A stretch of 64,000 nt of DNA from Setaria digitata (taxonomy: Eukaryota > Nematoda > Chromadorea > Rhabditida > Setariidae), in assembly GCA_003640385.1 (NCBI GenBank), contig RCAB01000213.1, forward strand, positions 36,796 to 100,795, written 5' to 3'. Below, piece by piece: positions 1 to 13,884 of the stretch. Within the stretch, counting starts at the first letter, position 1. Each line of letters begins with the position of its first letter. The translations under genes were made by a program, and so were the position numbers. The notes beneath the pieces were generated by a model, which had not been told where the DNA came from, ran no database searches, and was given only the letters and a program-made list of their open reading frames with translations.

Positions 1-1431
1 CAGTTTAGCCTGATCATCTTTCCAATCAATAGCGATCTTTACAGCTAAAAATTAGTGATAAATACTTTCGATTGCATCAATCATCAAAATATAAACATCA
101 TATTTTACCTTTATTATAACAGTGGGTAAAATAATTCATTGATGGAAAAAGTATCTGTTTTATGAGAAAATAAAATGACATTCTTGATGCTGAAATTAGG
201 AAAGGAGGAAGAAGAGAAAGATAGTAAAGAAATTTAGTAACTTAAATTGGAAGTATCAGAAAATAAAAGAAGGAGCAATAATTAGGTAAGTCGTATGATT
301 TACTCTCAGTAGAAGCAGAAACAACAATCAAAAGAATGGATTGGAAATCAGTTCCTCAACGTTCTTTTATATTTTTTTTCAGAGAAAAGAAATTGTGATT
401 GGCTTACGTCAAAGATATATTCATTTGTTTGCTTCTGAAAATCAAACTGTATTCCTAATCCGAAATGTGTCCAGCTATACTTGCCTTATTAGTATTGTTC
501 CTAATTTCTAAGCTATACATGATGCAAGTTTAAAAATTGTGAGCATAAATAAAAAAGTATTGCTGATAATCCGCTTGAAATGTGGATATGAATGAAATAT
601 GAGCTAGACACAGAGCGACGATGAGCTCCACGAAAATAATCTCATGGATTTGAGGTTCTGATAGCTCGAAGATTTTTGGAAATTCAGGTTTTCATTTAAA
701 CAGTGCAGACATTGGCTAAACTGAAATCAAATTTGAGCAAAATGCATGTTATATAACGATTACATTGAACAAATTACAATTATATTTCGCAAGCGAGCCA
801 AAGTTCGGCTGAAAGAGCAGAAGTGAAGACAGAATTGTTCATTAATTTGATGCAGTGAAAATGTTACAATAATTGGTTTATTTATTCAGAGTATTAGTAT
901 TTCTTTCAGTCATTAAAAATAGAAAAAGAAAAGAAATATAAGTTTAACGCGATAGCAACCCAAGGTAGGTTTCAGAAGGCGGTGCTGCTGTCCTATCGCC
1001 ACAAATACCATTATTCACTGATACTCGCCTAACCTTTAACCTCCTGAATTTTAACACTTAATTTTTAACTATATCAATAGTTCGTTCTCCTAGGCTATAT
1101 TTCCATTGTGTGCTCGAAAATATCAATCTAAAAATTATAGATGATGTTTTTTTGTTTTTTTTTGTGGTTTGACAAAAATTTTCAACTATTTTGATGCGAA
1201 AACATATTCAATCCTCCAGAGCACTCAATTCTTTTGACTTCTATGCTGTTTCCTCTTTATATATTTTGGCAAGCAAATTTCACAAACTAGCAAAAAATAT
1301 TTTTTTTCTGCTTAATTCTTCTATGAGTTATATATTAATATCACTTAAATTAATAAATATCATTATCATTCAACTTTATCGTTTCTTAAATTAATATTTG
1401 GAAATATGGCAAATAAAGAACCAAAAAAAAG

Positions 1432-1491
1432 AAACTAATAATAGAATTTGTTTCGAAAAAAAAAAACTAATAATAGAATTTGTTTCGAAAA
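1432..1491. repeat. 28-bp direct repeat, two copies
   Basis: Positions 1432-1459 and 1464-1491 are identical and separated by a few A residues. It is most simply a local slippage duplication in non-coding DNA. Confidence 0.85.
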
Positions 1492-3250
1492 TATTAAATT
1501 ATTTTACTTATCGGCATAATGAATATTATTTACTCAATATATCTAATTCCGGAACATTTAAATTCATTTCATTCAAAAATTTAACTCTTTGAAAAATCAA
1601 AAATTTCGAAAAGGCTTTCATCGGCAACTCTTCCTGTAAAATTGAAAACAAGAACCATTACATTACTTTGCATTAAAACGAAGAAGCCTTCATTCTGGAT
1701 TTAGATTTTATTAGAACAGAACTTTTCTTTGGCAGTGTGAATATTAGATGAAAAACATCAAAAGACTTATCAAAAGATTTCAAAAATTTTAAAAATTATT
1801 GTTAGTCTGTGCATAAATTCAATGCAAATCTGAACTTGGGTTTTAAGCTAACAAAGGAAATTATCAACAATGAGCTCAATTTTCAGTTGAAAACGAATGG
1901 AAATATGCAAAAGTAGATTTGACGGATGATTTATGGGATATTGGTTGCTTTAAGGAGGTGAAGAGGATGAGAATGGCCGAATGAGATTGATGCTTCAGGT
2001 TAAAGGAGAAGAATGAAGCTTTGGCTAAGTTGAAAGATGGGACAGACACTTTGGACAAAATGAGCCAAGTATTTTTCTTTCTTCTTTGGAGGGCCATTGC
2101 ACTGGCAGAATAAATTTCCTAATTCTCTTTTTTATTTCACTGTTGTATTTTCCAAATATAAAAAAATCTTTTTCAAGTAAAGCTTTCCTTCATTTCCATC
2201 TAAATGTCTGATACCACGGTCAGTTGGACCGATAAGTTACCATTTATATCACATTCCGATACTATATTGCCACAGTAAGCAAATCCATACAATATATCCT
2301 GCGAACCTCACGTGGTGTAGAAGACAGATAGATATATTTAAGAAATTGAAAAGCTTCAGTTCGGGAGACCGCTGAACTTCTCAGACAACCGTAGTCACGT
2401 AAAATCACGTCGAATCACGTCATGCCTTAGTATTCATCCTCCAAGCTTTGACTTTGCTGGATAAAAGAGTATTAACGGATTTTTCACTGTACTCCTTAAG
2501 TTACGTTTTCTCATCCATTCCTTCATTTATTCCTCCCTTCTTCTTCCATTCATTCTCTCCTTCCTTTATTCTACTTTATATCATTGCCAATTGACGCAAA
2601 AAGCGTAGGATTCTCATAGGATTACTGCTTACGTCTTGCTTCTCTTGCAAGCATTTAATCCAAACAAAAAACATTTCGGACGAATTCTCTCGAGATCGGT
2701 CAGACATTTCGCCTCACATTCCTCCAGCATTGGAGGTGGTGTATTTTGTTCCACATGTACTTCGTACCTTCATCTCCATCTTACAACTTTACATGTTGTT
2801 AGGTTCGTAGGTATACATCTACACGTAACTGCTTTTAGTGTTCTTAATAAACTCTGTTGTTTAGGTCATAATATGCAATTTACATCAATCACATATAGTC
2901 ACTCTACAATGCATAATTAGATAAGAAGTTAATTAGTTTTTATCAAGCATTATACACTGTGCAGCTTCTACATACCGTTTAATACCAATAAGCAATAACC
3001 TAAAAGGCTCAGAAATGATATAATATAATCTACGGTAAGTCAGATAATTTTTATACCTCCTCATAATTTTAACCTAACACGCTAGAAAAAATATGATATA
3101 ACGAAATCGCTTAATATTTAACGAAATGATATGATATAATCTATGGCTAAAATAAAATTGCCGTACTTTGATTCATTTCCCTGTTAGTAATAGGACTTTT
3201 CTATATTATTCGCCTTTCTTACTTTCATTCCCTCTTTGTAATTCCGAACA

Positions 3251-3258
3251 AATTTCAG
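3251..3258 (+). promoter_or_regulatory. Candidate spliced-leader acceptor, MARCH gene
   Basis: A TTTCAG acceptor ends 24 bases before the first in-frame ATG of the MARCH model (3283). Nematode mRNAs often receive a spliced leader at such a site. It could instead be the acceptor of an unseen 5' UTR intron. Confidence 0.3.
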
Positions 3259-3282
3259 TTTGTGCCTTAAAAATCACTGTTG

Positions 3283-6200
3283 ATGCAAAACGAAACTATG
3301 TACAACGCATCAGGGATTGAAGAATTTAATGATGGAAGAAAAGTAAGCATTCCCGAATTTCTGTTTCGCGTATCCAATTCGTTCCGTTTTGCTGGCATCG
3401 GCATTCTATTAACTTTGTTTTATCATAGTTGCTAGGTTAGGGAGTTACTTTAACATATTTAAATTTATTGATTACACAGCATGCAAGTGCAGAATTTCGA
3501 ATATATATGTGCCTTTCGTATTGTTGAAAAAGAGAAGTATGATTTGAATCAGATGAAATCGATTTTTCAGTCAAACTAAATCCTCAAAATGGTTTCGAGT
3601 TTTTCCTTTATCTGATCTTTTACTAAAGCCACTTCATTTTAAAAATCACTTTAAATGACTGACTAATTTGAATCAATTTTCTTGCCTTTCTCTATGAGAC
3701 CTTTCGTATTTATAACTGCAGTCTAAATTAGCTTCAAGCTAAATAGCTCGGAGTTTTTTTATCATAGCTTCTTCGCTAGTTCTCTTTCTTTTTCAGCTTG
3801 AAACTAACGCTTGATTTTTAATTCTTGCCCAAGTTTCGTTTCGATGAGTGCACACTTCCTCCAGACAGATTTATTTTCCTTTATGCTTTTTCTTGTATTT
3901 GTGCATTATTGATGTAAAAAGTTTATTTGCATTTTAGTTTCTGCTTTGACAAAGGTCAAAGGATGAATGATAACAGATAAAAACATCAATAATTCATTCT
4001 TTCTCTTCTGCTACTGCTAGCGTAATGTTAAAATGTTTCAAGTCATTATCGGTAACAATTATAATTGAAAATGAATTTACAGCATTCATTTGGACAAGTG
4101 ATATGGCCCTAAGTAATAAGAAACCAAATCTTGATAATAAAAAAAAGTAAACTATTTGCTATTAGGGAAATTCCATTTTTAGGAAAAAAAGTGAAATACA
4201 TCTGCAATGAAATTCGAAAAGTAATTCACGAAAATGTGATTATCATTCCGAAATAGCTTTATATTCAATGCTTCTTTCAAAGGAACTCTTACCATTCACT
4301 GATTGGTAAAATGCTAGGATAATATTAGTCGAAGAATGAGGCAAATGAAAATATATTTGAAATGAATGTGAGATTGATGAGTAAATAATACGCAGAAATA
4401 AATAGAATTATAATTCGTGAAATGCGCAGTGGAATTGCTAGTAAATGAAAAATCGCAATAGAATAATTTAGTCTAATAAAAATTTATAAAAAAGAGAGAC
4501 AGATAACGATGTGCTCCTTTGCTTTCATTTCTTTCTTTTTTAACATTTTGCAGCTTTTTTAAGATATAAATTAAGGTAAAACATTACTATTTGCATTTAT
4601 TTGAAATTAATTAGTCTTACATAGAATGAATAACTTTCGACAGTGCTTTTCCTTTTTACTCTTTTTTCTAAATCATTCTCTTAGCTTTTTTTTTTATTAA
4701 ATTTAGCAGCCCAGTATTTCAAGATCAGATTACATCATATCATCTGGACAGCTGCAACCTCGTTATGTGGTACGTAAGGTACGTCATTTTAAATTAGTTT
4801 CTTTTTTGTGGATGGTTCAGGTTTCCAAAAAGTTATTTTTTTAGATTTAGTTTATGACGTATTAAGAATTAAGGGTCCACAGCTGAAGTGAAATAGTTCA
4901 AGGTCATCACAAATGTTTTACAAAATCATTCTACTTTACTTTTGAACTGTTCAGTAGTCTTAAATTTAATTGGTGTTCAGATCTCTGGAATGCTTTCTGA
5001 CCTACATGAATTGGGTGAAGCCAATAAAAGCGATGGAGATTTCAGTGGTAAGGATGCAATTTCTTCAAATAATTATTCATGTTCTACAAAATTAAATCCA
5101 TCAAAAACACAGCGGTCCAATATTTTTTTTTATAGTAATTAAATAATTTATGTAATAATTGTTTAATAGCATCTTCTTTTTCGGTATTTCTATCTTAAGA
5201 TAATAACTTCACATAAAAGCATCCGAAGTTACCAGTAATTTCGCTCGATCTGAGGTGAAGCTTTTTTATTTCTGTTTCTAAAATGAGACACTGTTTAAAC
5301 AAGGAAAAAGAGAAAAATAATCCTGACAAAGAGAATTTTACGATTAATTATGTCTGGACAATTTTAGGTTTTCACAATCATTGAGTAGTTTTAAGATTTA
5401 AAGTAGCAAGTATAGAAAAATTGGGGCAGAGACAAGTTGAATTCTCTGCATCTACAGTACCTTCACCGTCCTGAATTATCCGACTAAATCCTCCAGATAA
5501 ACGTTTCGAAATCGATTTTTTGTCCAATCGATCCGGTAGTATTGATATGAATCAAGTAAATAAATAACAAATTCAACTCTTCAAGGTTGTAAACTGGGTT
5601 CATTTAGCTCAGCACAATTGTCCTCTTTTTTGCAATAGTTCATGAGAAACTAAAATTTCAAGAACAAGAAAAACAAGAAATAAGGTAGCAAGAAAAATTT
5701 CTCATTCGCAGTAGCAGACGGATTAAAAGACTTTAGGCCTTAAGTTCAATGACAAATGATGCATGGACTGAAGGTCAGGCAAGGTAGCAGTAGTACCACC
5801 ATTAATTTTACCAGAAGCAAACCAGCAGATAGCATAACATTTGTTTCCTTCATTGAAATCCGAGAATCATCAATTTTCATTTCTGTAAGAAGTAATTATA
5901 AGTGAGAAGATAACAAACTTTCATTTTTCCCCTTGCTTTTCAAAGCATCGAAATTATCGAGGAAGTCCTTTTCAGAACAGCAGAATATCTATGCCATTAA
6001 AAAAAACTGTCAAGAAATAGCGAAAACATTTTTTTTTCAGTTAGACAGATAGAATTATTAGTGGTGTAAGAAAATTCATGAAATTTTTCTCAATTCAAAA
6101 ATGATAACTGTGATGAGAGTCCATTACAGTACATTCGCTTATCATTTTTGATTATTACTATTTTCATTTCAAGGTCCATCCTAAAATGTTTTGCAGAGAC

Positions 6201-8404
6201 AACAAGAAAATATCGATGCAATGATCGAAGATTTAGCAGTGATGATTGTCGTTATGCGTTATGCATTAGAACATTGGACCGAAAAGTACCGAACACGGAA
6301 GTACCCTACAGTAGAACTAGTCATTTATCAGATATTGGAGCACTTTGTGAAACCTGTACTGGACATCCCATTATTAATGGTACTTGTCTAAAAATCGCCG
6401 ATCAGGTTACATCAATTAATTTTCAATAAATAATTAGCTAACATAACATTTCTTTCACCAGCAAATCTTCCAAAAAAAAAATTCACATGTGTCTTTACAA
6501 ACAGTAACTGGCTGTTTGCAATTAAAGCTACAAGGATACAAAGAAAATCTTTCATTATCACAAAACATTTTTTTGGAAATTTTCCATGTGAATATCAATT
6601 CTTATTACTTCCTTTTCTCGACAACTGTCCTAAAATGTACAGCGGAGGAAATTATCCAAATAGCTTCTTTTGGTTCTTGTTTAGATGAAATAAGAGAGTT
6701 TCAGAGGACAGTATTTGGCTCGAGCACACTTCATTCCTTTACAGTGACAGACTGTAGCACATTTTCACCCAGTGAAACAGTAATCGAAAAATTCTGCCGA
6801 ATCTGTCACAGTTTTGGGAGTTCCGGAGACCCGCTCATTTCCCCATGTCGTTGTACTGGTTCTCTGAAGTATGTCCATATATCTTGTCTCTTAGTAAGTT
6901 TCTGGCTAATTAATTTAAATTTTAAGTTTTCTCTGCAGACATTTCAATACTATGTCAAAAGATTTGTATAATTTTCTGGAACACTAACAAACATTAACGC
7001 ATTACTCCTTCGCACATAGAAATTTAAATCTTCACGATGAACTGAACTTATCAAGGAAACTCGTTCTCGAATTATTCCTTTTTTTGGTCCTTTTATCATT
7101 GCATAATTCTAACTCCAAAGTAGGGCAACAGTTACTACTTTAAATTAAATTTAACGACTGAAAATTAATGTTTGTATTGTTTTTGTGGAATCATTTCGGA
7201 TTTGTTTTCCTAAATGAAACATTCAAGCATTCTGTTCAGCATTGGTTAACAATTTGTGCTCATAAACTGAAGCGTCCAGCAATATGTGAACTTTGTCTTT
7301 ATAAGTATCGCCGACGAAATATGATCGACGTAAGCATTGGAAATAAAAATATTGAAATGTAAAGGAGCTGGCACAGAACTTAGCTTACTCGGAACAGATA
7401 AGTACTGAGGAAAGCGTAACTGTGATTTGCATACCAGCAGCATTGTTTGTTATTTACTGACAGAATTATAAACTTTCAGTGGCATAATTTACATTTACCG
7501 TCGATTTCAAGGCATGATTTACGTTATCTGATAGCGTTTATCATAGCTGCTACAATGATGTTTCTGTCCGCTGCTGCATCTTTTATTTGCTTTTGCATTG
7601 AACGGAATTTGGTGAGAAACGATACGATGGATGACAGTTTGTACGTTTTCTTCCTATTAATATGCAAAAAAGAACTAAATTTCCCGCAATACCCAGAACT
7701 TCTTTTCTAGAAGTTCAAAAACGAGTACTGAAATTGGCAGTTAAAGAAGTCGGCACATAAGTGTAGTTCCAGGAAGTAAAGGAAATAAAACAAGTCTCCA
7801 AGTGTATTAGAAAGTCGATTAATAATTCCTTCAAACTCGATGTTTACAGCTAAATTTCAGTGAAATGATTGGGAAAGAAAGTGGCGAATGGGAAACTTTA
7901 CTGACTTCATCTACTTTTCTTTCTGCATTTCTCTTCTTTGTAGCTCTTTTTGTTGCCCTGTATGCTCACGTCAAGGTATGTCATCTTACCTCTTGTCAAA
8001 TATTAACTTCCATAACAAATATTAATTATCTAATGTCCCTGACCATAAAGTTTTCACTAATCGAATATTGATCACCCTCCAGCTTTTTAATATTTCTCCG
8101 CCTTAGATGGTCATTTCTTTCTATTTATTCAAAATGACCCAGCTTAAGCAAAGCATCTTCATGTTAGCTACTAGTTACGACAACTAAAAACTGCTGGTTA
8201 TTTGAACTTCAATTAATCTTGCAGAAGATGTCCTTTATTTTTCAGACAAATACTAGTCTAGCAAGTTATATATATCGTTTTTGGGTAAATAACCAAAATT
8301 GGATGATAGAAGAGTACCGGCCAAGTCGTGACCAACGGTACTGCCACAAAATGGAACAACTTCGAAGACGACTGAATGGTAACACGTTCGGCGTTATTTG
8401 TTAA
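3283..8404 (+). CDS. MARCH-type RING-CH E3 ubiquitin ligase
   Basis: Exons 3283-3342, 4710-4769 (or to 4778), 4981-5047, 6197-6405, 6705-6893, 7240-7329, 7480-7640, 7861-7975 and 8246-8404 join in phase to about 369 residues. The RING-CH domain is complete, with Cys163, Cys166, Cys180, Cys182, His190, Cys193, Cys211 and Cys214; the spacing C-x2-C-x13-C-x-C-x7-H-x2-C-x17-C-x2-C is diagnostic of the family. Two hydrophobic segments follow at about 241-265 and 292-314, the usual MARCH topology with both ends in the cytosol. Family members ubiquitinate membrane proteins in endosomes, ER or plasma membrane. The first 150 residues are Cys- and Ser-rich and match nothing I recognise. The catalytic half is certain; the three N-terminal exons rest only on matching phase. 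Which MARCH paralogue this is cannot be decided. Confidence 0.82.
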
Positions 8405-10487
8405 TTTATTCGAAATAATAAGTAAAAGCAGCTTTGTTAATGAAGACAATTACTGAAACAAAGGCACAGAAAGTGCCCTATTCCTAGGCATTAGCTTCTT
8501 TCCTTCTCGTCATTTCAATTTTGTCTTCATTCAGAAAAATATTCCACCAAAATAGTTATCCTTCCATTCATTTCTTCCCATCAGTGTCAAAGTCTTCTTC
8601 ACAATTTTGTTCACTTTACTTGCTCATTCCTTCCATTCCGTTGACATCTTCCTTCCTGATTCCAGCACGGGAAAGCTAGCGAACTTTTGATAGTGATGAC
8701 AGTGATAAATGCCAAATGATAAAGTGATAAAGATAGCAGTGACATACAATCGTCTTTCTGAACAAATATGCTCTCACCTTCATGCAGTCAAGACATGCTC
8801 ACCTAACATTCCCTCAGATAAAAATTTTATAATGTTGATCAGTTATTGTTACTACAGCAATAGCAAATAACAGTAATACTAACAATGTAGTCGAGACAAT
8901 AGTATAATAATGGCAACAACAATGTTGACAGTAATATTCCAATAAAAGGTTGAATAAAATATCCTTTTCGTCATTGTCTAAGGGAATTAGGTTATCAGGT
9001 TAATACGAAACCTCATGAATAGAAACAGATGATGAGATGAAAATAGTAAAATTAATATGGTAGGGAGTGTGAAAGTGAAAGGGATCAGATCTTGTGATTA
9101 TCTGGAAATGTTTCTTTAATTCAATTCCAATCCGAGGAAGGGGGACATCTGCAAGATGCATTCTTTGCTCGGTATTTTATTAGATAATTATTGCGAAATG
9201 GACAAGTTTAACTGATTAACATTGGATTCATTCTCCTCGTCGTATTTCTGACTTCAACCAGTTTATCACTTATTTTCGATTTAGATCTAAATTGCAGCTT
9301 TCTGTACTTCATCGACCTTAGGATTGGTTCTTTGTAAGAAATTCAGGTTTTTGTGTCTGGAGAGAAAAACAAACATACTTGCTGTTGTCTGTTTCTTGTT
9401 TAACTTCACCTCATCACCTCCTTCACCTTTCCTTCAATTCAAAGTTTAGTAAATATTCTCATACTTTTTCCAATTTTGAAATGAATTAAATCATTTAGTT
9501 AGAACAAGAAGTTAAGAGATAAACGATCGAGTTTTCATCTTTCTCGATTAGAGGAAAGAGAAACGGCAAAAATAACGGCAACCATCTGAGCCTAAGCTAT
9601 TAGACTTTCTCCTAATGATATAAACTGACATATGAATTCCAAAAATTCCCTTTTATTTCAATATCACCACTTCAGGAACATGTGAGTCATCTCTTAAATA
9701 ATCATATCATATCAAGTGATAGAAAGTGTTGAAGTGATGGATCTGATAAAAGAAATAGCTATAATGGTTTCCAAAATTTCACATGATCGAATTCAAGTGC
9801 ATTGTTTAAAAATAAATTTACTTAAAACTTTTTTCCTGGGAAGAAAATCCTTTCATTCAAAAAGTTAATTTGGAGTGAAGAAAATTAAAGATTGCTTTAT
9901 ATCACACTGTTAAGGAATATTGAAAGAATCATATGGGAAAATAACAAGGGAGTGAAACAGATCTATACATGCAGATGTTTCTTGCCTGTTAATTTGATAT
10001 TGATTTGATGATTTATTATTGTAATTAATTAACAGAACACGTGACCCTATTGCGTCATTTATTCATTTATAATGAAAAAGGAAGAGATATTCAGCGAATG
10101 TCTACTGAAATTTTCAACAGACTAATTTTTTTAATGTATGATTTCTAACCATTATCAACATGACTATTCGTGTTATGATCGTGAATATAATTATATATTC
10201 GTCATATTCATGCTTTCTTCAATTCTTCAAATTGAATCGAATTCTAAAATACAGAAGTAAAAACAAGTATGCGAAGAGAAGGGAGGAGGAAATTGAATGC
10301 GATTCCCTCAGTACTAGCTCTCAGGTGAGTTGGTGAGTTAATCCGGCAGAGCCAACAGAATCTGTGCCGTTGTCCGGGATATCACTTATCAAATTTAATC
10401 CTTTATATGAAATAAATAAAATTATTATATCTGAACACATGACAAGTTTATTTATATTGGATAAGAAGGATTGCCATTTGATTTGGA

Positions 10488-10710
10488 AAATATCATTTTA
10501 TCACTGGAATGTTTCATGATATTACTGATAAACTAAANGATATTTTATCACTGGAATGTTTCATGATATTACTGATAAACTAAATAAACATCTATGGTGC
10601 AAATTTGGTAGCCAATTATTTNAAATATCATTTTATCACTGGAATGTTTCATGATATTACTGATAAACTAAATAAACATCTATGGTGCAAATTTGGTAGC
10701 CAATTATTTT
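10488..10710. repeat. Triplicated segment around two single-N gaps
   Basis: The segment from 10488 up to the N at 10538 is repeated after that N (about 10540-10621) and again after the N at 10622 (10623-10710), each copy extending further right. Near-perfect overlap on either side of a single N is typical of contig ends joined without merging the overlap, so the true genome probably has one copy. Confidence 0.8.
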
Positions 10711-13632
10711 TCTGTCTTAGCTCATCTATCAATCATAAAATATTCCATTGTTCGAGGAGAAATCAGAGAAGGGGCCCATTTGGTTCATTACATTTCAGCA
10801 GATGTGTCTTCCTTCGTCCTTTTCACTCTCAGTGAATAAATGACTCTCATACTTTCATTTTTTTCCAAATACTACTTCAAAGTCTTACAAATTCTTTCCC
10901 TTTTAAAACAACAAAAAAGGAAAATTCAAATTTACTATCAATTTCTCTTCCCTTCTTTTCTTAAATTTTTAGTAATCTTTGCCGTACTTTTCAAATTTAC
11001 ACACCGAAAAAAAAATTTGTATTACTTTTTTTTTCCATCTGAATCAATTTAACTTTTCCTCTCTTCACTTCTTACATTTTTTTGCAGTTTAATTGATAAG
11101 AATTACTATCACTTTATATTTACACGTTGTGTGCGCGTGCTTATTTTGAGCCTACTTTGGGCTAGCTTTGTTCAGCCTCTCTTGACAAGTTACCTTAGAG
11201 ATACGAGATTGTAGGTTATGTTTGATCAGATGGAACCGTTCCATTATATCGACTGAAACATTGGTGAAAGTTTTATAGAACTTTGGGAGATTTATTTGCA
11301 TTGTTTTCTTCATGATAATTCAGCAGTTCTTTTAACCTAGAAGTTTTTATTCGATCAGTAAACATTTTCTAATCTTTTCATATCTTTCTTTTGTTCGAAA
11401 AAAAAGAATCTTTTTGTAAAGACAAAAATTTCATTATTGTTATGTGCTGAATCAGTAATGCTATTATTCAATTCATTTCAATTTTCATTCAAGACAAAAC
11501 AAATATTTCATCCATTGAGTCTCTTTTCTCAACTACCCTTCATGAATTTTAACTTTTCGAGAGCGTGAAACCGTCTTTGTTCCTATTATTTATCTTGTAA
11601 AACAGCTGTATTTTCCCTCTAATAGCTATAAATCATTGCTGATAATTTGAGAAATAGTATTTCTTTGGTGATGAAAGGGCGAGTCTAAATTTCCCATGTA
11701 TTTATAAATTATCAGTGTTAGGAATTAAGAAGGCTGAAAAGAGGGATGGATCATAGATGAGTAATTTGAAGATGTAAGAGGTGAAGTCTAAGATAACATC
11801 AACAGACTTTGAGTACTACTCTCAATATCCTAATATTAATCCCTGAACTAAATATAACAATAAAACCGCATCGAGGTGATTGCTTATTTGTTTGTCTTTT
11901 AAGTTCACAGGGAAATTAGTGAACGAAGTTCTGATTGCATCATGCACATTGCATAACACTTCAGTTTGTCCATGAATAATCCAATAAACTTTCATTCCAA
12001 ATGCTACAAATTAAGCCATTTTGGAAGAATTTAATCTTCGAGATTGCTTATCGAATGAGTTGAGTTCACTGAAGTGTAGTCTTTCTAAATCCCTTCTCCA
12101 GTCCTCTTTTCCCTTTCTCTTCCCATCTTACCTCTTTACACCGCAATAAACTTCCGTTTACAAGTATGGATTGCTCTTAAAATAGCTTCACCTTGAATGA
12201 AGTAAATGAAGGAGCACTACTTCTTGATAAAGAGGGGATTCATTTTCGAATTTTTGCTAGGGATTATTTAATAATCCATGCAGAATTTCGGTAATTTAAG
12301 GAATGAAATGAATTAAAATCAGTTGGATATCTTTTTTCCTGAACCTTTTAAGATACTGGACTTAGAAATATGCAGGTGAAAAGTGGATGAACTAATCTAA
12401 AGAAATAATCGCAAAGATGAATATTTAATGAGGGATAGAAGAATACTTAGATTACTAGTTCGGATGTACTGCTGTAGTTATTTCAAACATATTTAAATGA
12501 TTTAAAATGAGATTTTTTTGGAACACAAGAGTTATAATTTTTCTCCTCGCTTTTCGTTTTGATAATATCTGATAGTATATGTTAGACTTGATATTTGTTC
12601 TCTTCAAGACATTTTTCGTAATGTCCTTCATTTCACATCTAAGAATTATAAGACTTGAATTTGAAAAAGTGTTAGTTAATTAAACAGGAACAATTAAAAT
12701 CACTGAGAATTTCTTTATAACTTGAAGCACGAGAAATATATTAACAGCTGTGCTGTGCTATTTCACTTGCTTCTGTTGCGGGACAGTATTTTCTCTCTTT
12801 TATGTTCCTGAATTGCATTCCATATTCTTACATATCACTTAGCAGTGAGTGGATAAGTTTTCTGTTCATATGAGAGATGAACAGAAGTCCATTTGAAAGC
12901 TTAGGAAAGTAAATTTACTTATTATTATTAATGTAGCAATGATCCCTGGAAGAGACCTTTTCATTTGTTTCTAATTTCGCGGAACCCTCATCCGATCCAA
13001 GTGTGAATAATAAATCTCTCTCAGCGAGCCAAAATGTCTTTCCTAGATGCTTATTATCTATCCTTATCGAACCATAAACTAACTTTATAGCCAAACTCAT
13101 ATCGGTACAAATTTATCTTTCCAAGTCCACAAATAATTGTATGTTCTTACACTTTTTAATATCACAGTTTTATTATATCTAACGAATTTTCCATTTTTGC
13201 TCACACAGCATTTCATCAGACCTTCAGATGTTCATCCTTCAAGCATATCAATATCATTACTTGTTTTTAAAACACTTGTTAGTGAATTTCCAGAATTTTG
13301 ATAATCCCGGCAAAGGTGACACGGGTTTGGTGTGCTGTTTAGAAGTTTACTTTTGAGGATGATAATATTATAACCAAAATAAGTGTAACATTCTCACTCG
13401 AATTATATTTATCTTCAAATTTAACATTTCATATCATTTCCCAGTTTAACTAATCAGAAATTTCGGTTGAATGAAAAATGAGTAGAAAAGAAGAAAAACT
13501 ATCTAAAGGATTCGAGCTTCAGTGGAGCTAAAAAGTTAAAAGTGAGTGGTGTTGAGAAGGAGCTGCTCGAAGTATTTTATTCCAGATGAAGTTACACCAA
13601 ACTACGGCACGGGAGTTGGAGCACCCGGTGAA

Positions 13633-13884
13633 ATGGTATATTCGAGAGATGGAGTGAGGCAAAAAGCGGTCAGAAGTGCAATACCGTCATCGTCGAGAGT
13701 GGTTGCCTTCCTCCGCTCTTCATCACTGCTGTCATCACCATCCGCTCCAACTTCGATTTCCGGATTCGATTCCGCAATCCCTCAGCAGCGCATCAGCATC
13801 GATAATGTCACCACCACCACCCCCCCTAATACCATCCCTTCCACTAACTACATATCATCTGTTGCTACTCCTGCCGTTGTTTGA
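13633..13884 (+). other. Possible exon: Ser/Pro/Thr-rich open frame
   Basis: An ATG at 13633 opens 83 codons rich in Ser, Pro and Thr, ending in a run of Thr then Pro codons; the frame is open back to 13546. The stretch is clearly more GC-rich than its surroundings, which in this window otherwise marks exons. No family motif, no clear splice donor and no neighbouring exon were found. It could be a 5' exon, a short disordered protein or chance. Confidence 0.2.

Larger units (their letters stand above)
1..3282. other. No gene seen
   Basis: AT-rich sequence with only short open frames lacking codon bias, splice context or family motifs. It holds a 28-bp tandem duplication near 1.4 kb and two imperfect copies of a short TA-rich segment near 3.02 and 3.13 kb. 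The promoter of the MARCH gene presumably lies at its right end, but no element is recognisable. Confidence 0.5.

Noticed and set aside
6191..6391. Alternative frame through the fourth MARCH exon
   Set aside because: It cannot be joined in phase to the RING-CH exon; the other frame can, at both ends.
10605..10835. Open frame crossing an N
   Set aside because: It runs through an assembly duplication and an undetermined base; no coding character.
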